Positions 53,973-64,000 of a DNA stretch of 64,000 nt are shown piece after piece (the first letter of the stretch is position 1; every line of letters starts with the position of its first letter). The stretch covers positions 1,685,861 through 1,749,860 of the forward strand of contig NZ_GL985606.1 of the NCBI RefSeq assembly GCF_000220835.1, written 5' to 3'. The position numbers were made by a program, and so were the translations under genes. Under the pieces are notes generated by a model that was not told the origin of the DNA, did no database searches, and worked only from the letters and a program-made list of their open reading frames with translations. Source of the stretch: Actinomyces sp. oral taxon 448 str. F0400. Its GTDB lineage: Bacteria > Actinomycetota > Actinomycetes > Actinomycetales > Actinomycetaceae.

Positions 53973-54002
53973 AACGCAACCCGTAACGCACCCCGTTTGC
54001 GT
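53973..54002. repeat. Tandem 12-base repeat between purT and rapZ
   Basis: AACGCAACCCGT (53973-53984) is followed directly by AACGCACCCCGT (53985-53996), identical at 11 of 12 positions, and then by TTGCGT, the inverse of the shared ACGCAA core. It lies in the 108-base divergent gap, where an operator would be expected. Confidence 0.45.
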
Positions 54003-54027
54003 CGGCGAGGCGTGCCATGCTAGGCCC

Positions 54028-55005
54028 ATGGATCCACAGGACCGCTCGCAGCCCGCCGCCGACTCCGCTCGCGACCCCCTGCGGGACACCGTGCCGTCCT
54101 TCATTCCCGCGATCGACGAGGCGACTCCGCCGGTTGCACCGGCTCAGCGTCCCGAGATGATCATCGTCACCGGGCTGTCGGGAGCCGGGCGCTCGCGCGC
54201 CGCCAACGCGCTGGAGGATCTCGACTGGTACGTCGTCGACAACCTTCCGCCCCAGCTCCTGCCCGCCATGGCGGGGATGATGACGACGGTCGGTGCGGGC
54301 GTCCACCGCTTGGCCGCTGTCGTGGACGTGCGCAGCCGCGAGTTCTTCGCCTCTTTCATGCGGTATCTCGGCGAGCTGCGCACATCCGGGGTGACGCTGC
54401 GCCTGATCTTCCTGGATGCCTCGGACTCCGCTCTCATCCGCCGCTTCGAGTCTTCCCGGCGCCCTCACCCGCTGCAGGGCACCGGCTCGATTCTCGATGG
54501 CATCCAGCACGAGCGCACCCTCCTGGGAGGCCTCAAGGCGCAGGCGGACGACGTCATCGACACCACCGACTACTCGGTTCACGACCTGGCGCGGCACGTG
54601 CGAGAGCTGGTCGCCACCGAGTCCGAGCTGGCACTGCGGGTGACGGTGATGTCCTTCGGCTTCAAGTACGGCCTGCCCATGGACGCGGACCATGTCCTGG
54701 ACGTGCGTTTCATACCCAACCCCTACTGGATCGCCGAGCTGCGCCACCTGACAGGGCGGGATGCGCCGGTGGCCGAGTACGTCTTCAGGCAGAAGGGCGC
54801 GGAGGCGTTCGTCGACGGTTACGCGGCCCTGCTCATCCCGGCCCTGCCCTCCTATATTGAGGAGCTCAAGCCGAACGTGACGATCGCCGTGGGGTGCACG
54901 GGCGGCAAGCACCGCTCGGTGGCATCGGCCGAGCGGATATCCGCCCACCTGCGTACCGCCGGCTTCAAGGTCTCCACCCAGCACCGGGACCTGGGACGGG
55001 AGTGA
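54028..55005 (+). CDS. rapZ: RNase adapter protein RapZ
   Basis: RapZ/YvcJ proteins are nucleotide-binding RNA-binding adapters; in enterobacteria RapZ controls glucosamine-6-phosphate synthase sRNAs. The 325-residue protein has a P-loop GLSGAGRS (49-56), where Arg replaces the usual Lys, as I recall is common in actinobacterial homologues. The C-terminal RNA-binding domain includes '[26 protein letters not shown]' and '[17 protein letters not shown]'. The first 40 residues are a polar extension. CATGCT (54016-54021) lies 6 bases before the ATG, supporting a leaderless start. It heads the conserved rapZ-yvcK-whiA set. Confidence 0.95.
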   Translation: MDPQDRSQPAADSARDPLRDTVPSFIPAIDEATPPVAPAQRPEMIIVTGLSGAGRSRAANALEDLDWYVVDNLPPQLLPAMAGMMTTVGAGVHRLAAVVDVRSREFFASFMRYLGELRTSGVTLRLIFLDASDSALIRRFESSRRPHPLQGTGSILDGIQHERTLLGGLKAQADDVIDTTDYSVHDLARHVRELVATESELALRVTVMSFGFKYGLPMDADHVLDVRFIPNPYWIAELRHLTGRDAPVAEYVFRQKGAEAFVDGYAALLIPALPSYIEELKPNVTIAVGCTGGKHRSVASAERISAHLRTAGFKVSTQHRDLGRE

Positions 55006-55011
55006 GAGGCC

Positions 55012-56019
55012 ATGGGCGCGCATACGATGCTCGACTCCGCGGGCTGGCCACGACGCGGTGAGGACGGCCCCGCGGTCGTGGCCCTCGGCGGCGGGCACGG
55101 CCTGTCCGCGACGCTGCGGGCCCTGCGCCACGTCACCCACCGGCTCACGGCGGTCGTGACCGTGGCCGACGACGGCGGTTCCTCGGGCCGCCTGCGCCGG
55201 GAGTTCGACTGCCTGCCGCCCGGGGATCTGCGCATGGCGCTGGCGGCTCTAACCGACGACTCCGAATGGGGACTGACCTGGCGCGACGTGCTCCAGCACC
55301 GTTTCGCCGGTGAGGGCGAGTTGGACAATCACGCCTTGGGCAATCTGCTCATCCTGGCGCTGTGGCAGCTGCTCGACGACGAGGTCGAGGGCCTGGACTG
55401 GGTAGGACGGCTCCTGGGGATCCACGGCCGGGTGGTCCCGATGAGCTCCTCGCCGCTGGTTATCGAGGCCGATATCGTCGACGGGGTCGATCGCAGGCGG
55501 GTGAGCGGGCAGGTGGCGGTGGCCACCGAGCGTGGCCGCATGGAGAACGTGGGCGTCGTCCCCGCCGATGCGCGGGCTCACCCCGAGGCGCTGCGGGCCA
55601 TCGGCGAGGCCGACTGGGTGGTGCTGGGTCCCGGCTCCTGGTACACCTCGGTCCTGCCCCACCTGGTCCTGCCCTCGATGCGACAGGCCCTGGAGAGCAC
55701 GAAGGCGCTCAAGGCCGTCGTGCTCAACCTATCCGCCCAGCGTGGGGAGACCGACGGGATGACCTCGGCGGACCACCTGCGTGTGCTGGCCGAGTACGCA
55801 CCGGGCCTGCGGCTGGACGTCGTGATCGCGGACCCGAGCGTCGTGGAGGATATTGACGACCTGGAGACCGTTGCGGGCCAGCTCGGAGCCGCTGTTGTCC
55901 TGCGTCAGGTGCGCACGGGCGACACCGTGTGCAACCATGACCCTTTGCGTCTGGCTGCGGCCTTCCGCGACGCTTTCGACGGCGTCATGGGGGACGTCAC
56001 CCAGACCGTGGCGGACTGA
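55012..56019 (+). CDS. YvcK-type gluconeogenesis/cell-shape factor
   Basis: The 335-residue protein belongs to the YvcK/CofD-like family: '[17 protein letters not shown]', '[18 protein letters not shown]', '[13 protein letters not shown]', 'NHALGNLLI', '[19 protein letters not shown]' and '[19 protein letters not shown]' are all family blocks. YvcK binds UDP-sugars and is needed for growth on gluconeogenic carbon sources and for cell shape in Bacillus and mycobacteria. It starts 6 bases after the rapZ stop and is followed by whiA, the classical order. The first 18 residues are variable, so the exact start is less certain. Confidence 0.94.
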   Translation: MGAHTMLDSAGWPRRGEDGPAVVALGGGHGLSATLRALRHVTHRLTAVVTVADDGGSSGRLRREFDCLPPGDLRMALAALTDDSEWGLTWRDVLQHRFAGEGELDNHALGNLLILALWQLLDDEVEGLDWVGRLLGIHGRVVPMSSSPLVIEADIVDGVDRRRVSGQVAVATERGRMENVGVVPADARAHPEALRAIGEADWVVLGPGSWYTSVLPHLVLPSMRQALESTKALKAVVLNLSAQRGETDGMTSADHLRVLAEYAPGLRLDVVIADPSVVEDIDDLETVAGQLGAAVVLRQVRTGDTVCNHDPLRLAAAFRDAFDGVMGDVTQTVAD

Positions 56020-56053
56020 CTGCCCGCCCCCACCGATCGAGGAGGTTCCTGCC

Positions 56054-57034
56054 ATGTCACTGACGGTGACCGTCAAGGACGAGCTCGCACACGCAACCAC
56101 CCAGAACGCTGCTCAGAGGCGCGCCGAGGTCGCCGCCATGCTGCGCTTCTCCGGGGGACTGCATCTTGTCTCGGGCAAAATCGTCGTCGAGGCCGAGCTC
56201 GACCACGGGGGAGCGGTGCGGCGTCTTCACCGCGAGCTGCGCGATCTGTTTTCCATGGACCCCGAGGTCATGATCGTCCAGTCCGGATCCCTGCACCGGG
56301 GCAACCGCTACGTGCTGCGGGTGACCGAGCGCGGCAGGGATCTGGCGCGACTGACCGGGCTCGTGGACGGGCGCGGCCGCCCCGTGCGCGGCATGCCGGT
56401 GGCCGTTGTTCAGGGCGGTCGCAACGCCTCGGCGGCCGCTTGGCGCGGGGCCTTCCTGGCTCGTGGCTCGCTGACGGAGCCCGGACGCTCCTCTTCCCTG
56501 GAGGTCACCTGTCCCGGCAGCGAGGCCGCGCTGGCGTTGGTGGGTGCGGCACGGCGTTTCGACGTCGCCGCCAAGGCTCGCGAAGTGCGCGGGGCCGATC
56601 GGGTCGTCGTGCGCGACGGGGAGGCCATCGGCATCCTGCTGAACCGCATGGGTGCGGCGGAGGCCTTTGCCGCTTGGGGGGAGCGCCGATCCCGTCGTGA
56701 GACCCGCGGGACGGCCAACCGCCTGGCCAACTTCGACGACGCCAACCTGCGCCGCTCAGCGCGGGCGGCCGTTGCATCCGGCGCACGCGTCGAGAGGGCC
56801 TTCGAGATCCTGGGCGACGACGTTCCCGACCACCTGGTGCAGGCCGGTCGTCTGCGCGTCGACCACAAGCAGGCCAGCTTGGAGGAGCTCGGTCGGCTCT
56901 CCGATCCACAGCTGACCAAGGATGCGGTCGCGGGTCGCATCCGACGTCTGCTGGCCATGGCGGACAAACGGGCCCATGAGATGGGCGTTCCCGATACCGA
57001 GTCCGTCCTCACTCAGGACATGCTCGATATGTGA
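56054..57034 (+). CDS. whiA: DNA-binding protein WhiA
   Basis: WhiA controls sporulation in Streptomyces and cell division or chromosome segregation in non-sporulating Gram-positives. The 326-residue protein has two LAGLIDADG-like homing-endonuclease-derived domains without catalytic residues ('TVKDELAH', '[15 protein letters not shown]', '[20 protein letters not shown]', 'ILLNRMGA') and a C-terminal helix-turn-helix ('[19 protein letters not shown]', '[34 protein letters not shown]'). GATCGAGGAGG lies 7-11 bases before the ATG at 56054. The longer frame reaches into yvcK and is not used. Confidence 0.97.
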   Translation: MSLTVTVKDELAHATTQNAAQRRAEVAAMLRFSGGLHLVSGKIVVEAELDHGGAVRRLHRELRDLFSMDPEVMIVQSGSLHRGNRYVLRVTERGRDLARLTGLVDGRGRPVRGMPVAVVQGGRNASAAAWRGAFLARGSLTEPGRSSSLEVTCPGSEAALALVGAARRFDVAAKAREVRGADRVVVRDGEAIGILLNRMGAAEAFAAWGERRSRRETRGTANRLANFDDANLRRSARAAVASGARVERAFEILGDDVPDHLVQAGRLRVDHKQASLEELGRLSDPQLTKDAVAGRIRRLLAMADKRAHEMGVPDTESVLTQDMLDM

Positions 57035-58404
<1,370 letters not shown>

Positions 58405-58442
58405 CTCCCACGAAGACCACGCTGAGTACCATGCTCATCTGA

Positions 58443-58482
58443 GATTGCGCCCGCGCACGCGACTGCGTGCGCGGGCGCAATC
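58443..58482 (+). terminator. Very stable hairpin between gap and pgk
   Basis: Positions 58443-58460 and 58465-58482 are perfectly complementary over 18 bp with a GACT loop. No T-run follows. It may attenuate readthrough, protect the 3' end of gap mRNA, or mark a processing site so that gap and pgk are expressed at different levels. Confidence 0.75.
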
Positions 58483-58606
58483 GCGTGAACGAACCGGTGC
58501 ATGCAATCAGCCGCACGCCGGTTCTCATCCCGGCCGCCTGCGGACGGCGCACGGACGAGGCGGCCGGGACTCCCGCCAGTCATCACCACCACCGATGAGA
58601 GGTTTT

Positions 58607-59800
58607 ATGAAGACCATCGAATCCCTGGGCGATCTCAAGGGCAAGCGCGTCCTGGTTCGCTCAGACTTCAACGTACCGCTGGACGCCGATAAGAACATCA
58701 CCGACGACGGCCGCATCCAGGCGGCCCTCCCCACCCTCAAGACCCTGCTCGACGCTGGCGCGAGGGTTGTCATCGTCGCCCACCTGGGCCGTCCCAAGGG
58801 CAAGGTCAACCCCGACTACTCCCTGGCCCCTGTCGCCAAGCGCCTGGCCGAGGTCACCGGCGCCAAGGTCACCTTGGCCGCAGACACCGTCGGCGAGAGC
58901 GCCAGGAAGGCCGTCGACGCTCTGGAGCCCGGTAGCATCGTCCTGTTGGAGAACGTCCGATTCAATGCCGCCGAGACCTCCAAGGACGACGCCGAGCGCG
59001 AGGCCTTCGCCGCTCAGCTTGCCTCGCTGGCCGACGTCTTCGTCTCCGACGGCTTCGGCGTCGTACACCGCAAGCAGGCCTCCGTCTACGACGTCGCCAA
59101 GGTACTGCCCTCAGCCGCCGGCCTGCTGGTCCTCAAGGAGATCGAGTCCCTGGGACGCGCCGTCAACAACCCCGAGCGCCCCTACACCGTGGTGCTCGGC
59201 GGCTCCAAGGTCTCCGACAAGCTCGGCGTCATCTCCAACCTGCTGGGTAAGGCCGATCGCCTTCTCATCGGTGGCGGCATGGCCTACACCTTCCTGGCCG
59301 CCCAGGGTTACGAGGTGGGCACCTCCCTGTTGGAGAAGGATCAGATCGACACCGTCAAGGGCTATTTGGAGACCGCCAAGGCCAACGGCGTCGAGCTTCT
59401 CCTGCCCGTCGACGCCGTTGTCGCACCTGAATTCAAGGCGGACGCCCCCGCCACCGTCGTGGCCGCCGACGCCATTCCGCCCGACCAGATGGGCCTGGAC
59501 ATCGGCCCCGAGACGCGCAAGCTCTTCGGAAAAGCCATCGCCTCGTCCAAGACCGTCGTGTGGAACGGCCCCATGGGCGTTTTCGAGTTCCCGGCCTTCG
59601 CCGAGGGCACCAAGGCCGTCGCGCAGGCCATCTCCTCCTCCAACGCCTTCAGCGTCATCGGAGGCGGTGATTCCGCCGCCGCTGTACGCACGCTCGGCTT
59701 CGACGAGTCCACGTTCTCGCACATCTCCACCGGTGGCGGCGCTTCCCTCGAGCTTCTCGAGGGCAAGACTCTGCCCGGTATCGCTGTCCTGGAAGGCTGA
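58607..59800 (+). CDS. pgk: Phosphoglycerate kinase
   Basis: PGK makes ATP from 1,3-bisphosphoglycerate. The 397-residue enzyme has '[12 protein letters not shown]' (substrate loop), 'AHLGRPKG', 'LLENVRFN', '[13 protein letters not shown]', '[13 protein letters not shown]' and '[11 protein letters not shown]' near the C-terminus. GAGAGG precedes the ATG at 58607, which begins the normal PGK sequence '[15 protein letters not shown]'; an in-frame ATG four codons upstream overlaps that ribosome site. tpiA follows after 5 bases and is surely co-transcribed. Confidence 0.98.
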   Translation: MKTIESLGDLKGKRVLVRSDFNVPLDADKNITDDGRIQAALPTLKTLLDAGARVVIVAHLGRPKGKVNPDYSLAPVAKRLAEVTGAKVTLAADTVGESARKAVDALEPGSIVLLENVRFNAAETSKDDAEREAFAAQLASLADVFVSDGFGVVHRKQASVYDVAKVLPSAAGLLVLKEIESLGRAVNNPERPYTVVLGGSKVSDKLGVISNLLGKADRLLIGGGMAYTFLAAQGYEVGTSLLEKDQIDTVKGYLETAKANGVELLLPVDAVVAPEFKADAPATVVAADAIPPDQMGLDIGPETRKLFGKAIASSKTVVWNGPMGVFEFPAFAEGTKAVAQAISSSNAFSVIGGGDSAAAVRTLGFDESTFSHISTGGGASLELLEGKTLPGIAVLEG

Positions 59801-59805
59801 TCGCA

Positions 59806-60585
59806 ATGACGAATCGCGTCCCACTCATGGCGGGCAACTGGAAGATGAACCTCGACCATCTCGAGGCCAACCACCTGGTGCAGGGCCTGGCCATGGCCCT
59901 GCAGGACGACAACCACGACTACACCGCGTGCGAGGTTCTCGTCCTCCCGCCCTTCACCGACATCCGCACTGTCCAGACGATCGTCGACGCCGACGACCTC
60001 GACATCAAGTACGGCGCGCAGGACGTCTCCGTGCACGACAACGGCGCCTACACCGGCGAGGTCTCCGCCTCGATGCTCACCAAGCTCGGGTGCACTTACG
60101 TCGTCGTGGGCCACTCCGAGCGCCGCGAGTACCACGGCGAGTCCGATGCCCTTGTGGGTGCCAAGGCCCGCAAGACGCTGGACACGGGAATGATCCCGAT
60201 CATGTGCTGCGGCGAGGCCCTGGAGGTCCGCAGGGCCGGCACCCACGTTGAGTTCGTGCTCGGACAGGTCCGCGCCGCCCTGAAGGGCTGGAGCGCCGGG
60301 GATGTTGCCAGGATCGTCATCGCCTATGAGCCCATCTGGGCCATCGGCACCGGCGAGACGGCTACCGCCGCCGACGCCCAGGAGGTGTGCAGCGCCATCC
60401 GCGAGGCTCTGCGCATCGACTACGGCGACACCACCGCCGACGCCGTCCGCGTCCTGTACGGCGGGTCGGCCAAGCCCGGCAACATCAAAGAGCTCATGGC
60501 TCAGGCCGACGTCGACGGCGCCCTTGTCGGCGGTGCCTCGCTCAAGGCCGATTCCTTCGCCGCCATGGCGAACTTCTACGCCTGA
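59806..60585 (+). CDS. tpiA: Triosephosphate isomerase
   Basis: TpiA interconverts dihydroxyacetone phosphate and glyceraldehyde 3-phosphate. The 259-residue barrel contains the catalytic Lys13 in 'AGNWKMN', the His in '[10 protein letters not shown]' and the Glu in '[12 protein letters not shown]'. The phosphate loop '[10 protein letters not shown]' and '[10 protein letters not shown]' are normal. It lies 5 bases after pgk. A hairpin in the following gap probably ends the transcript. Confidence 0.98.
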   Translation: MTNRVPLMAGNWKMNLDHLEANHLVQGLAMALQDDNHDYTACEVLVLPPFTDIRTVQTIVDADDLDIKYGAQDVSVHDNGAYTGEVSASMLTKLGCTYVVVGHSERREYHGESDALVGAKARKTLDTGMIPIMCCGEALEVRRAGTHVEFVLGQVRAALKGWSAGDVARIVIAYEPIWAIGTGETATAADAQEVCSAIREALRIDYGDTTADAVRVLYGGSAKPGNIKELMAQADVDGALVGGASLKADSFAAMANFYA

Positions 60586-60635
60586 GCGCATCCGACGCGC
60601 CGGTCCTCGTCCGAGCGCCGCGTCCCGGTGCCGTT

Positions 60636-60678
60636 GTCGTGGCCCGGTCATCTCGCGCCGGGATGGCCGGGCCACGAC
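60636..60678 (+). terminator. Hairpin downstream of tpiA
   Basis: GTCGTGGCCCGG (60636-60647) pairs perfectly with CCGGGCCACGAC (60667-60678), a 12-bp stem with a 19-base loop. It lies 50 bases after tpiA, in the 270-base gap before secG. There is no T-run. The rest of the gap holds only likely promoter sequence for secG. Confidence 0.6.
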
Positions 60679-60855
60679 ACTCGCGGCCAGTTATCGCGGC
60701 TCTTGCCTGCACCGTCCAGTACGGAGTCGTATCGCACCGGGCCGGACTGCTGATCGGGTCGCTTATCGGGTAGAGTCCGGCAGGAACCGGGCAGATTCTG
60801 TCCCGCACGAGCGCCGACCGGCCCGCGGAGGCGCAATGACGAAGGGAACTACAGC

Positions 60856-61101
60856 GTGACCGCGCTGACCATCATCCTCCAAGTGCTCCTCGTACTGTCA
60901 AGCTTCTTCCTGATCATGTCGATCCTCCTGCACAAGGGCAAGGGGGGTGGACTGTCGGACATGTTCGGCGGCGGCATCTCGTCGTCCGCCGGCTCCTCCG
61001 GTGTCGCCGAACGCAACCTCAACCGCATCACGGTCGGTGTCGCACTGGTGTGGACGGTGACGATCGTGGGTCTTGGCCTCGTCAGCAGGTTCGCCTCCTG
61101 A
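60856..61101 (+). CDS. secG: Preprotein translocase subunit SecG
   Basis: SecG is a small accessory subunit of the SecYEG protein-export channel. The 81-residue protein has two membrane helices (about 4-24 and 58-78) joined by the Gly/Ser-rich loop '[34 protein letters not shown]', of which '[14 protein letters not shown]' is diagnostic. The GTG at 60856 gives the normal length. secG after tpiA is a common actinobacterial arrangement. Confidence 0.95.
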   Translation: MTALTIILQVLLVLSSFFLIMSILLHKGKGGGLSDMFGGGISSSAGSSGVAERNLNRITVGVALVWTVTIVGLGLVSRFAS

Positions 61102-62092
61102 CCATCCGCGGAGCACGATCACGACGTCCACGAATACCGCGCATGAGGCAGATCCCCGCGGGGACGCGCTGCAGCGCTCCTTGCGCGGGTATCTGGCGCA
61201 TCTGCGCGTCGAACGCGGTCTGAGCTCCAACACCCTGGCCGCCTACGAACGAGACCTCGATCGTTACGTCGACTTCCTGCGCTCACGCCACGCCACTGCG
61301 CCCGCCGACGCGCAGGAGGCGGACGTGACCGCTTTCCTCGAGGCGCTGCGCACCGGTGCGGACGGGGGACGGCCGTTGGCCGCCTCCTCGACGTCACGCA
61401 CCGTCACGGCTGTGCGCGGCTGGCATCGGTTCCTCCTGGGAGAGGGACTCACCGAGACCGATCCCGCCGCTCAGGTCCGTCCGCCCCGGGTGGGGCGGCG
61501 TCTGCCCAAGGCGCTGACCATCGACGAGGTGACTCGCCTGCTCGAGGCCGCTTCGAGCGATGACGATGCCGTCAGCCTGCGCGATCGGGCGCTCCTGGAA
61601 GTCCTTTACGCCACGGGGGCTCGGATATCGGAGGCGGTGAGTCTGACCGTGGACGACCTCGACGCGGACGGCGGATGCTTGCGCTTGTTCGGCAAGGGGC
61701 GCAAGGAGAGGATCGTGCCCATGGGTCAGTACGCCTGGAGCGCCCTGGACTCCTATTTGGTCCGAGGCAGGCCTGAACTCGCCGCCCGAGGCAGAGGAGT
61801 GCCGCAGGTCTTCCTCAACACTCTGGGCAGGCCGCTGTCGCGCCAGTCCGCCTGGGGCTCTCTCCAGCAGGCCGCCGATCGCGCCGGCCTGACCGGTCGC
61901 GGTCGGCACGTTTCGCCCCACATCCTGCGCCACTCCTTCGCCACGCACCTGCTGGCCGGAGGCGCCGACGTCCGTGTGGTCCAGGAGATGCTCGGTCACG
62001 CCTCGGTGACCACCACCCAGATCTACACCAAAGTCACCGTCGATCACCTTCGCGAGGTCTACGCCACCAGCCATCCGCGCGCTCGTGGGTGA
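61073..62092 (+). CDS. xerD: Site-specific tyrosine recombinase XerD
   Basis: XerD works with XerC at dif to resolve chromosome dimers. The protein has an N-terminal SAM-like core-binding domain ('[30 protein letters not shown]') and a catalytic domain with Arg in '[12 protein letters not shown]', Lys in '[10 protein letters not shown]', '[12 protein letters not shown]' (His, Arg), '[13 protein letters not shown]' (His, nucleophile Tyr). The start is uncertain: the only upstream start-like codon is TTG at 61073, which overlaps secG by 29 bases, and a TTG near 61181 would still give a nearly normal XerD. The position next to parA-scpA-scpB is the expected chromosome-maintenance cluster. Confidence 0.92.
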   Translation: MASSAGSPPDHPRSTITTSTNTAHEADPRGDALQRSLRGYLAHLRVERGLSSNTLAAYERDLDRYVDFLRSRHATAPADAQEADVTAFLEALRTGADGGRPLAASSTSRTVTAVRGWHRFLLGEGLTETDPAAQVRPPRVGRRLPKALTIDEVTRLLEAASSDDDAVSLRDRALLEVLYATGARISEAVSLTVDDLDADGGCLRLFGKGRKERIVPMGQYAWSALDSYLVRGRPELAARGRGVPQVFLNTLGRPLSRQSAWGSLQQAADRAGLTGRGRHVSPHILRHSFATHLLAGGADVRVVQEMLGHASVTTTQIYTKVTVDHLREVYATSHPRARG

Positions 62093-62195
62093 GCCGTCGG
62101 CACCGGGCCGCTGAGCGCCGATGCGCCCGGGACGCACCTGCCACACCTATCGCCCTTAGCAGGGCCTGCAAGGGGATATCGGCTAGGCTGCTAAT

Positions 62196-63083
62196 GTGAG
62201 TGACTCCGACCAGCCTGGCCTGATAGACCCGTACTCCTCGGCCGACCGGACCGACCAGCCCGAGGAGGAGAAGGTTTTCCCTGTTCCTGCGCCGCTGGAG
62301 TCCCACGGCCCCGCACGCGTGATCTCCATGTGCAACCAGAAGGGCGGCGTCGGTAAGACAACAACGACCATCAACCTGGGGGCGGCCCTGGCCGAATACG
62401 GGCGTCGGGTTCTCATCGTCGACTTCGATCCTCAGGGGGCGGCCAGCGCCGGCCTGGGCGTCAACGCCCACGAACTGGACTCCACCATCTACAATCTGTT
62501 GGTCTCCGCCCACCCGGATGTGCGCACCATCATCCACTCGACGCCGACGCAGGATCTCGACATCGTCCCGGCCAACATCGATCTGTCCGCCGCCGAAGTC
62601 CAGCTGGTCAATGAGGTTGCCCGCGAGCAGGCTCTTTCCCGCGTCATCCGCCCGGTTCTGGACGACTACGATGTCGTTGTGGTGGACTGCCAGCCGTCGT
62701 TGGGTCTGCTGACCGTCAATGCGCTGACCGCCTCGCACGGCGTCATCATCCCGCTGGAAACGGAGTTCTTCGCCCTGCGCGGCGTCGCCCTGCTGGTTGA
62801 GACCGTCGACCGGGTTCGGGACCGCCTCAACCCGCGGCTGCAGATCGATGGGATTCTGGCCACTATGGTCGATCCGCGTACACTTCACTCCCGAGAAGTC
62901 CTGGAACGACTCGAGGACGCCTTCGGCGACCAGCTCTACAGCACGCGAATTCGTCGCACTGTCAAGTTCCCCGACGCCACCGTCGCCAACGAGCCGATCA
63001 CCAGCTACGCTCCGACTCACCCGGGTGCGGAGGCCTACCGGCGGCTCGCCCGGGAGATCATCGCCCGCGGCGATGTCGCCTGA
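62196..63083 (+). CDS. ParA/Soj-family ATPase
   Basis: The 295-residue P-loop ATPase has the deviant Walker A 'KGGVGKTT' (49-56) of the ParA/MinD group, 'IVDFDPQGAASAGLGV' (Walker A') and 'DVVVVDCQPSLGLLTVNAL' (Walker B). These proteins act in chromosome or plasmid partition. This copy lies between xerD and scpAB without a parB next to it, the standard position of the second, non-oriC ParA-like protein in Actinobacteria. It may act with the condensin proteins encoded downstream. GTG at 62196 lies 6 bases after TAGGCT (62184-62189), a leaderless start. Confidence 0.93.
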   Translation: MSDSDQPGLIDPYSSADRTDQPEEEKVFPVPAPLESHGPARVISMCNQKGGVGKTTTTINLGAALAEYGRRVLIVDFDPQGAASAGLGVNAHELDSTIYNLLVSAHPDVRTIIHSTPTQDLDIVPANIDLSAAEVQLVNEVAREQALSRVIRPVLDDYDVVVVDCQPSLGLLTVNALTASHGVIIPLETEFFALRGVALLVETVDRVRDRLNPRLQIDGILATMVDPRTLHSREVLERLEDAFGDQLYSTRIRRTVKFPDATVANEPITSYAPTHPGAEAYRRLAREIIARGDVA

Positions 63084-63927
63084 GGCGGCTTCTCAGATGC
63101 CTCTCGGGGCGTCCGCCGAGGCCGGGGCGGCGGATGAGAGGGGGATGACCCGGGTTTCCGGCTTTCGCGTCAGCCTGCCTCAGTTCGAGGGCCCCCTCGA
63201 CCTGCTTCTGGCCCTCATCACTCGTCGGAGTCTGGACGTCACCGAGCTCGCACTGGCGGACGTTACCGATGAGTTCATCGCCCACATGCGCGCCGACTGG
63301 GATCTGGGGAGGGCCAGCGAGTTCCTCGTCGTCGCCTCCACCCTCCTGGCCCTCAAGGCGCATCGCCTTCTGCCCCACGACCCGGATGACGAGGAGGAGG
63401 ACCTCGAGCTCCTCGAGGCCCGCGACATCCTGTTCGCCCGGCTCCTGCAATACCGCGCCTACAAGCAGGCCGCCCGGTGGCTGTCTGACATGGCGTCTAC
63501 TGCTTCGCGCAGCCACCCGCGCATCGTCGGCCTGAGCCCGGAGCTCACCGCGCTGCTGCCCCCGCTCGTAGCCACCGTCGATGCCGACGGGCTCGCCCGA
63601 CTGGCGGTGCAGGCCCTCACTCGGCCTGCGGACCCCGGAGTCCAGACCGTCCACCTCCACGAACGGGTGCCCGTGAGTGAGCAGCTGACCCTGATCACCC
63701 TGCGCCTGCGTCGTCACGGCGCGCTCACTTTCACCCGACTCATCGCCGACGCCGATCACACGGCTGTGGTTGTCGCTCGTTTCCTCGCCCTGCTCATCCT
63801 GCACCGCCAAGGCGGCGTGGACCTCGACCAGGCCGAGCCGATGGGGGAGATCACCGTGGCGTGGTGCGGCGGTGACGACGACCCGGTGGGCGTTACGAGT
63901 TCCGACATCGAGGAGGAGTTCGAATGA
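63073..63927 (+). CDS. scpA: Segregation and condensation protein ScpA
   Basis: ScpA is the kleisin that links SMC heads in bacterial condensin. The N-terminal SMC-binding segment 'FRVSLPQFEGPLDLLLALITRRSLDVTELALADVTDEFI' and the following 'ASEFLVVASTLLALKAHRLLP' are family hallmarks; the C-terminal winged-helix block is 'LTLITLRLRRHGALTFTRLIADADHTAVVVARFLALLILHRQGGVDLDQ'. The start is uncertain. ATGs at 63073 (overlapping parA), 63097 and 63145 are all possible, and the last has GAGAGGGG just upstream. It overlaps scpB by 4 bases (ATGA). Confidence 0.93.
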   Translation: MSPEAASQMPLGASAEAGAADERGMTRVSGFRVSLPQFEGPLDLLLALITRRSLDVTELALADVTDEFIAHMRADWDLGRASEFLVVASTLLALKAHRLLPHDPDDEEEDLELLEARDILFARLLQYRAYKQAARWLSDMASTASRSHPRIVGLSPELTALLPPLVATVDADGLARLAVQALTRPADPGVQTVHLHERVPVSEQLTLITLRLRRHGALTFTRLIADADHTAVVVARFLALLILHRQGGVDLDQAEPMGEITVAWCGGDDDPVGVTSSDIEEEFE

Positions 63928-64000
63928 GTGAGAGCGCCTCCGCCCGGCAGGGCGAGATGAATCATGTACCGGAGGAGCGCCTGCGAGCCGCAGCCGAGGC
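63924..64000 (+). CDS. scpB: Segregation and condensation protein ScpB (5' end only)
   Basis: An ATG overlapping the scpA stop (ATGA) opens a frame that runs to the window edge. GAGGAGG lies upstream. The visible 25 residues ('SESASARQGEMNHVPEERLR') are too few for domain recognition; the call rests on the invariant scpA-scpB order and translational coupling. ScpB dimers bind ScpA in condensin. Confidence 0.75.
   Translation, partial: MSESASARQGEMNHVPEERLRAAAE

Noticed and set aside
54172-54195. Broken Walker A in RapZ (Arg instead of Lys)
   Set aside because: GAGRS is, as I recall, usual in actinobacterial RapZ, so it is not treated as an anomaly.
52690-55140. An 816-codon minus-strand frame covering purT and the region opposite rapZ
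   Set aside because: Only the part from 53919 has PurT similarity and a ribosome site; the remainder is the antisense of rapZ, typical of high-GC shadows.

Overview
The window is GC-rich, densely packed chromosomal DNA from a high-GC Gram-positive bacterium. The gene orders are typical of Actinobacteria: hisF-hisI-trpC-lgt-gltB-gltD-pyk, an ANTAR response regulator next to polA, rapZ-yvcK-whiA-gap-pgk-tpiA-secG, and xerD-parA-scpA-scpB. Frequent GTG starts, many start codons only 6-8 bases after a TANNNT hexamer (leaderless transcripts), a eukaryotic-type UDP-glucose pyrophosphorylase and a PTS/beta-glucoside locus fit a host-associated member of the Actinomycetaceae (Actinomyces or a relative). 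The family assignment is inference. I saw no insertion sequence, prophage, CRISPR array or plasmid-type region; this is core chromosome with some accessory insertions.

Layout. 1-13608: the end of a membrane-anchored FKBP-like protein, a small P-loop kinase on the minus strand, then hisF, two small membrane-protein genes, hisI, a trpC-like gene that has lost catalytic residues, lgt, gltBD and pyk. 13638-19806: a tRNA with a CAA anticodon, an ANTAR response regulator, a hotdog thioesterase, polA and rpsA. 19982-26706: a large unknown protein, a frameshifted SMR efflux gene, a fused pyroglutamyl-peptidase/dephospho-CoA kinase, a lipoprotein and uvrB. 26911-30700: a three-gene, translationally coupled membrane/glycosyltransferase operon. 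30701-34895: a long leader with a yybP-ykoY (manganese) riboswitch ahead of terC and a P-type ATPase. 34957-36699: an aldehyde dehydrogenase and a YciI-like protein. 36847-39740: a LexA box and uvrA. 39751-44172: pdxR divergent from pdxS-pdxT and a UGPase gene. 44236-44750: four tRNAs and a terminator. 44894-48061: a winged-helix regulator, uvrC and a coupled molbindin-like gene. 48156-52669: a BglG-type antiterminator, its RNA target, a beta-glucoside PTS permease and a 6-phospho-beta-glucosidase. 52690-62092: purT (minus), rapZ-yvcK-whiA, gap-pgk-tpiA-secG and xerD. 62196-64000: parA, scpA and the start of scpB.

How the genes work together. All three subunits of the UvrABC excision nuclease are here, at separate loci, with polA for resynthesis; only uvrA shows an SOS box. 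Central carbon metabolism is represented by gap, pgk, tpiA and pyk, nitrogen assimilation by gltBD, and vitamin B6 synthesis by pdxST under PdxR. Metal homeostasis (riboswitch-terC-ATPase) and beta-glucoside uptake (antiterminator-RAT-PTS-GH1) are complete regulatory modules whose RNA control elements can be read directly.

The most unusual items are the Pcp-CoaE fusion (22184-23527), the catalytically compromised TrpC left where trpEBA would be expected (4259-5083), a PdxR whose aminotransferase domain has lost the PLP lysine (39751-41058), the manganese riboswitch with a competing hairpin (30849-31005), a class I-shaped tRNA with a leucine anticodon (13902-13975) and the uncharacterised glycosyltransferase operon (26911-30700).
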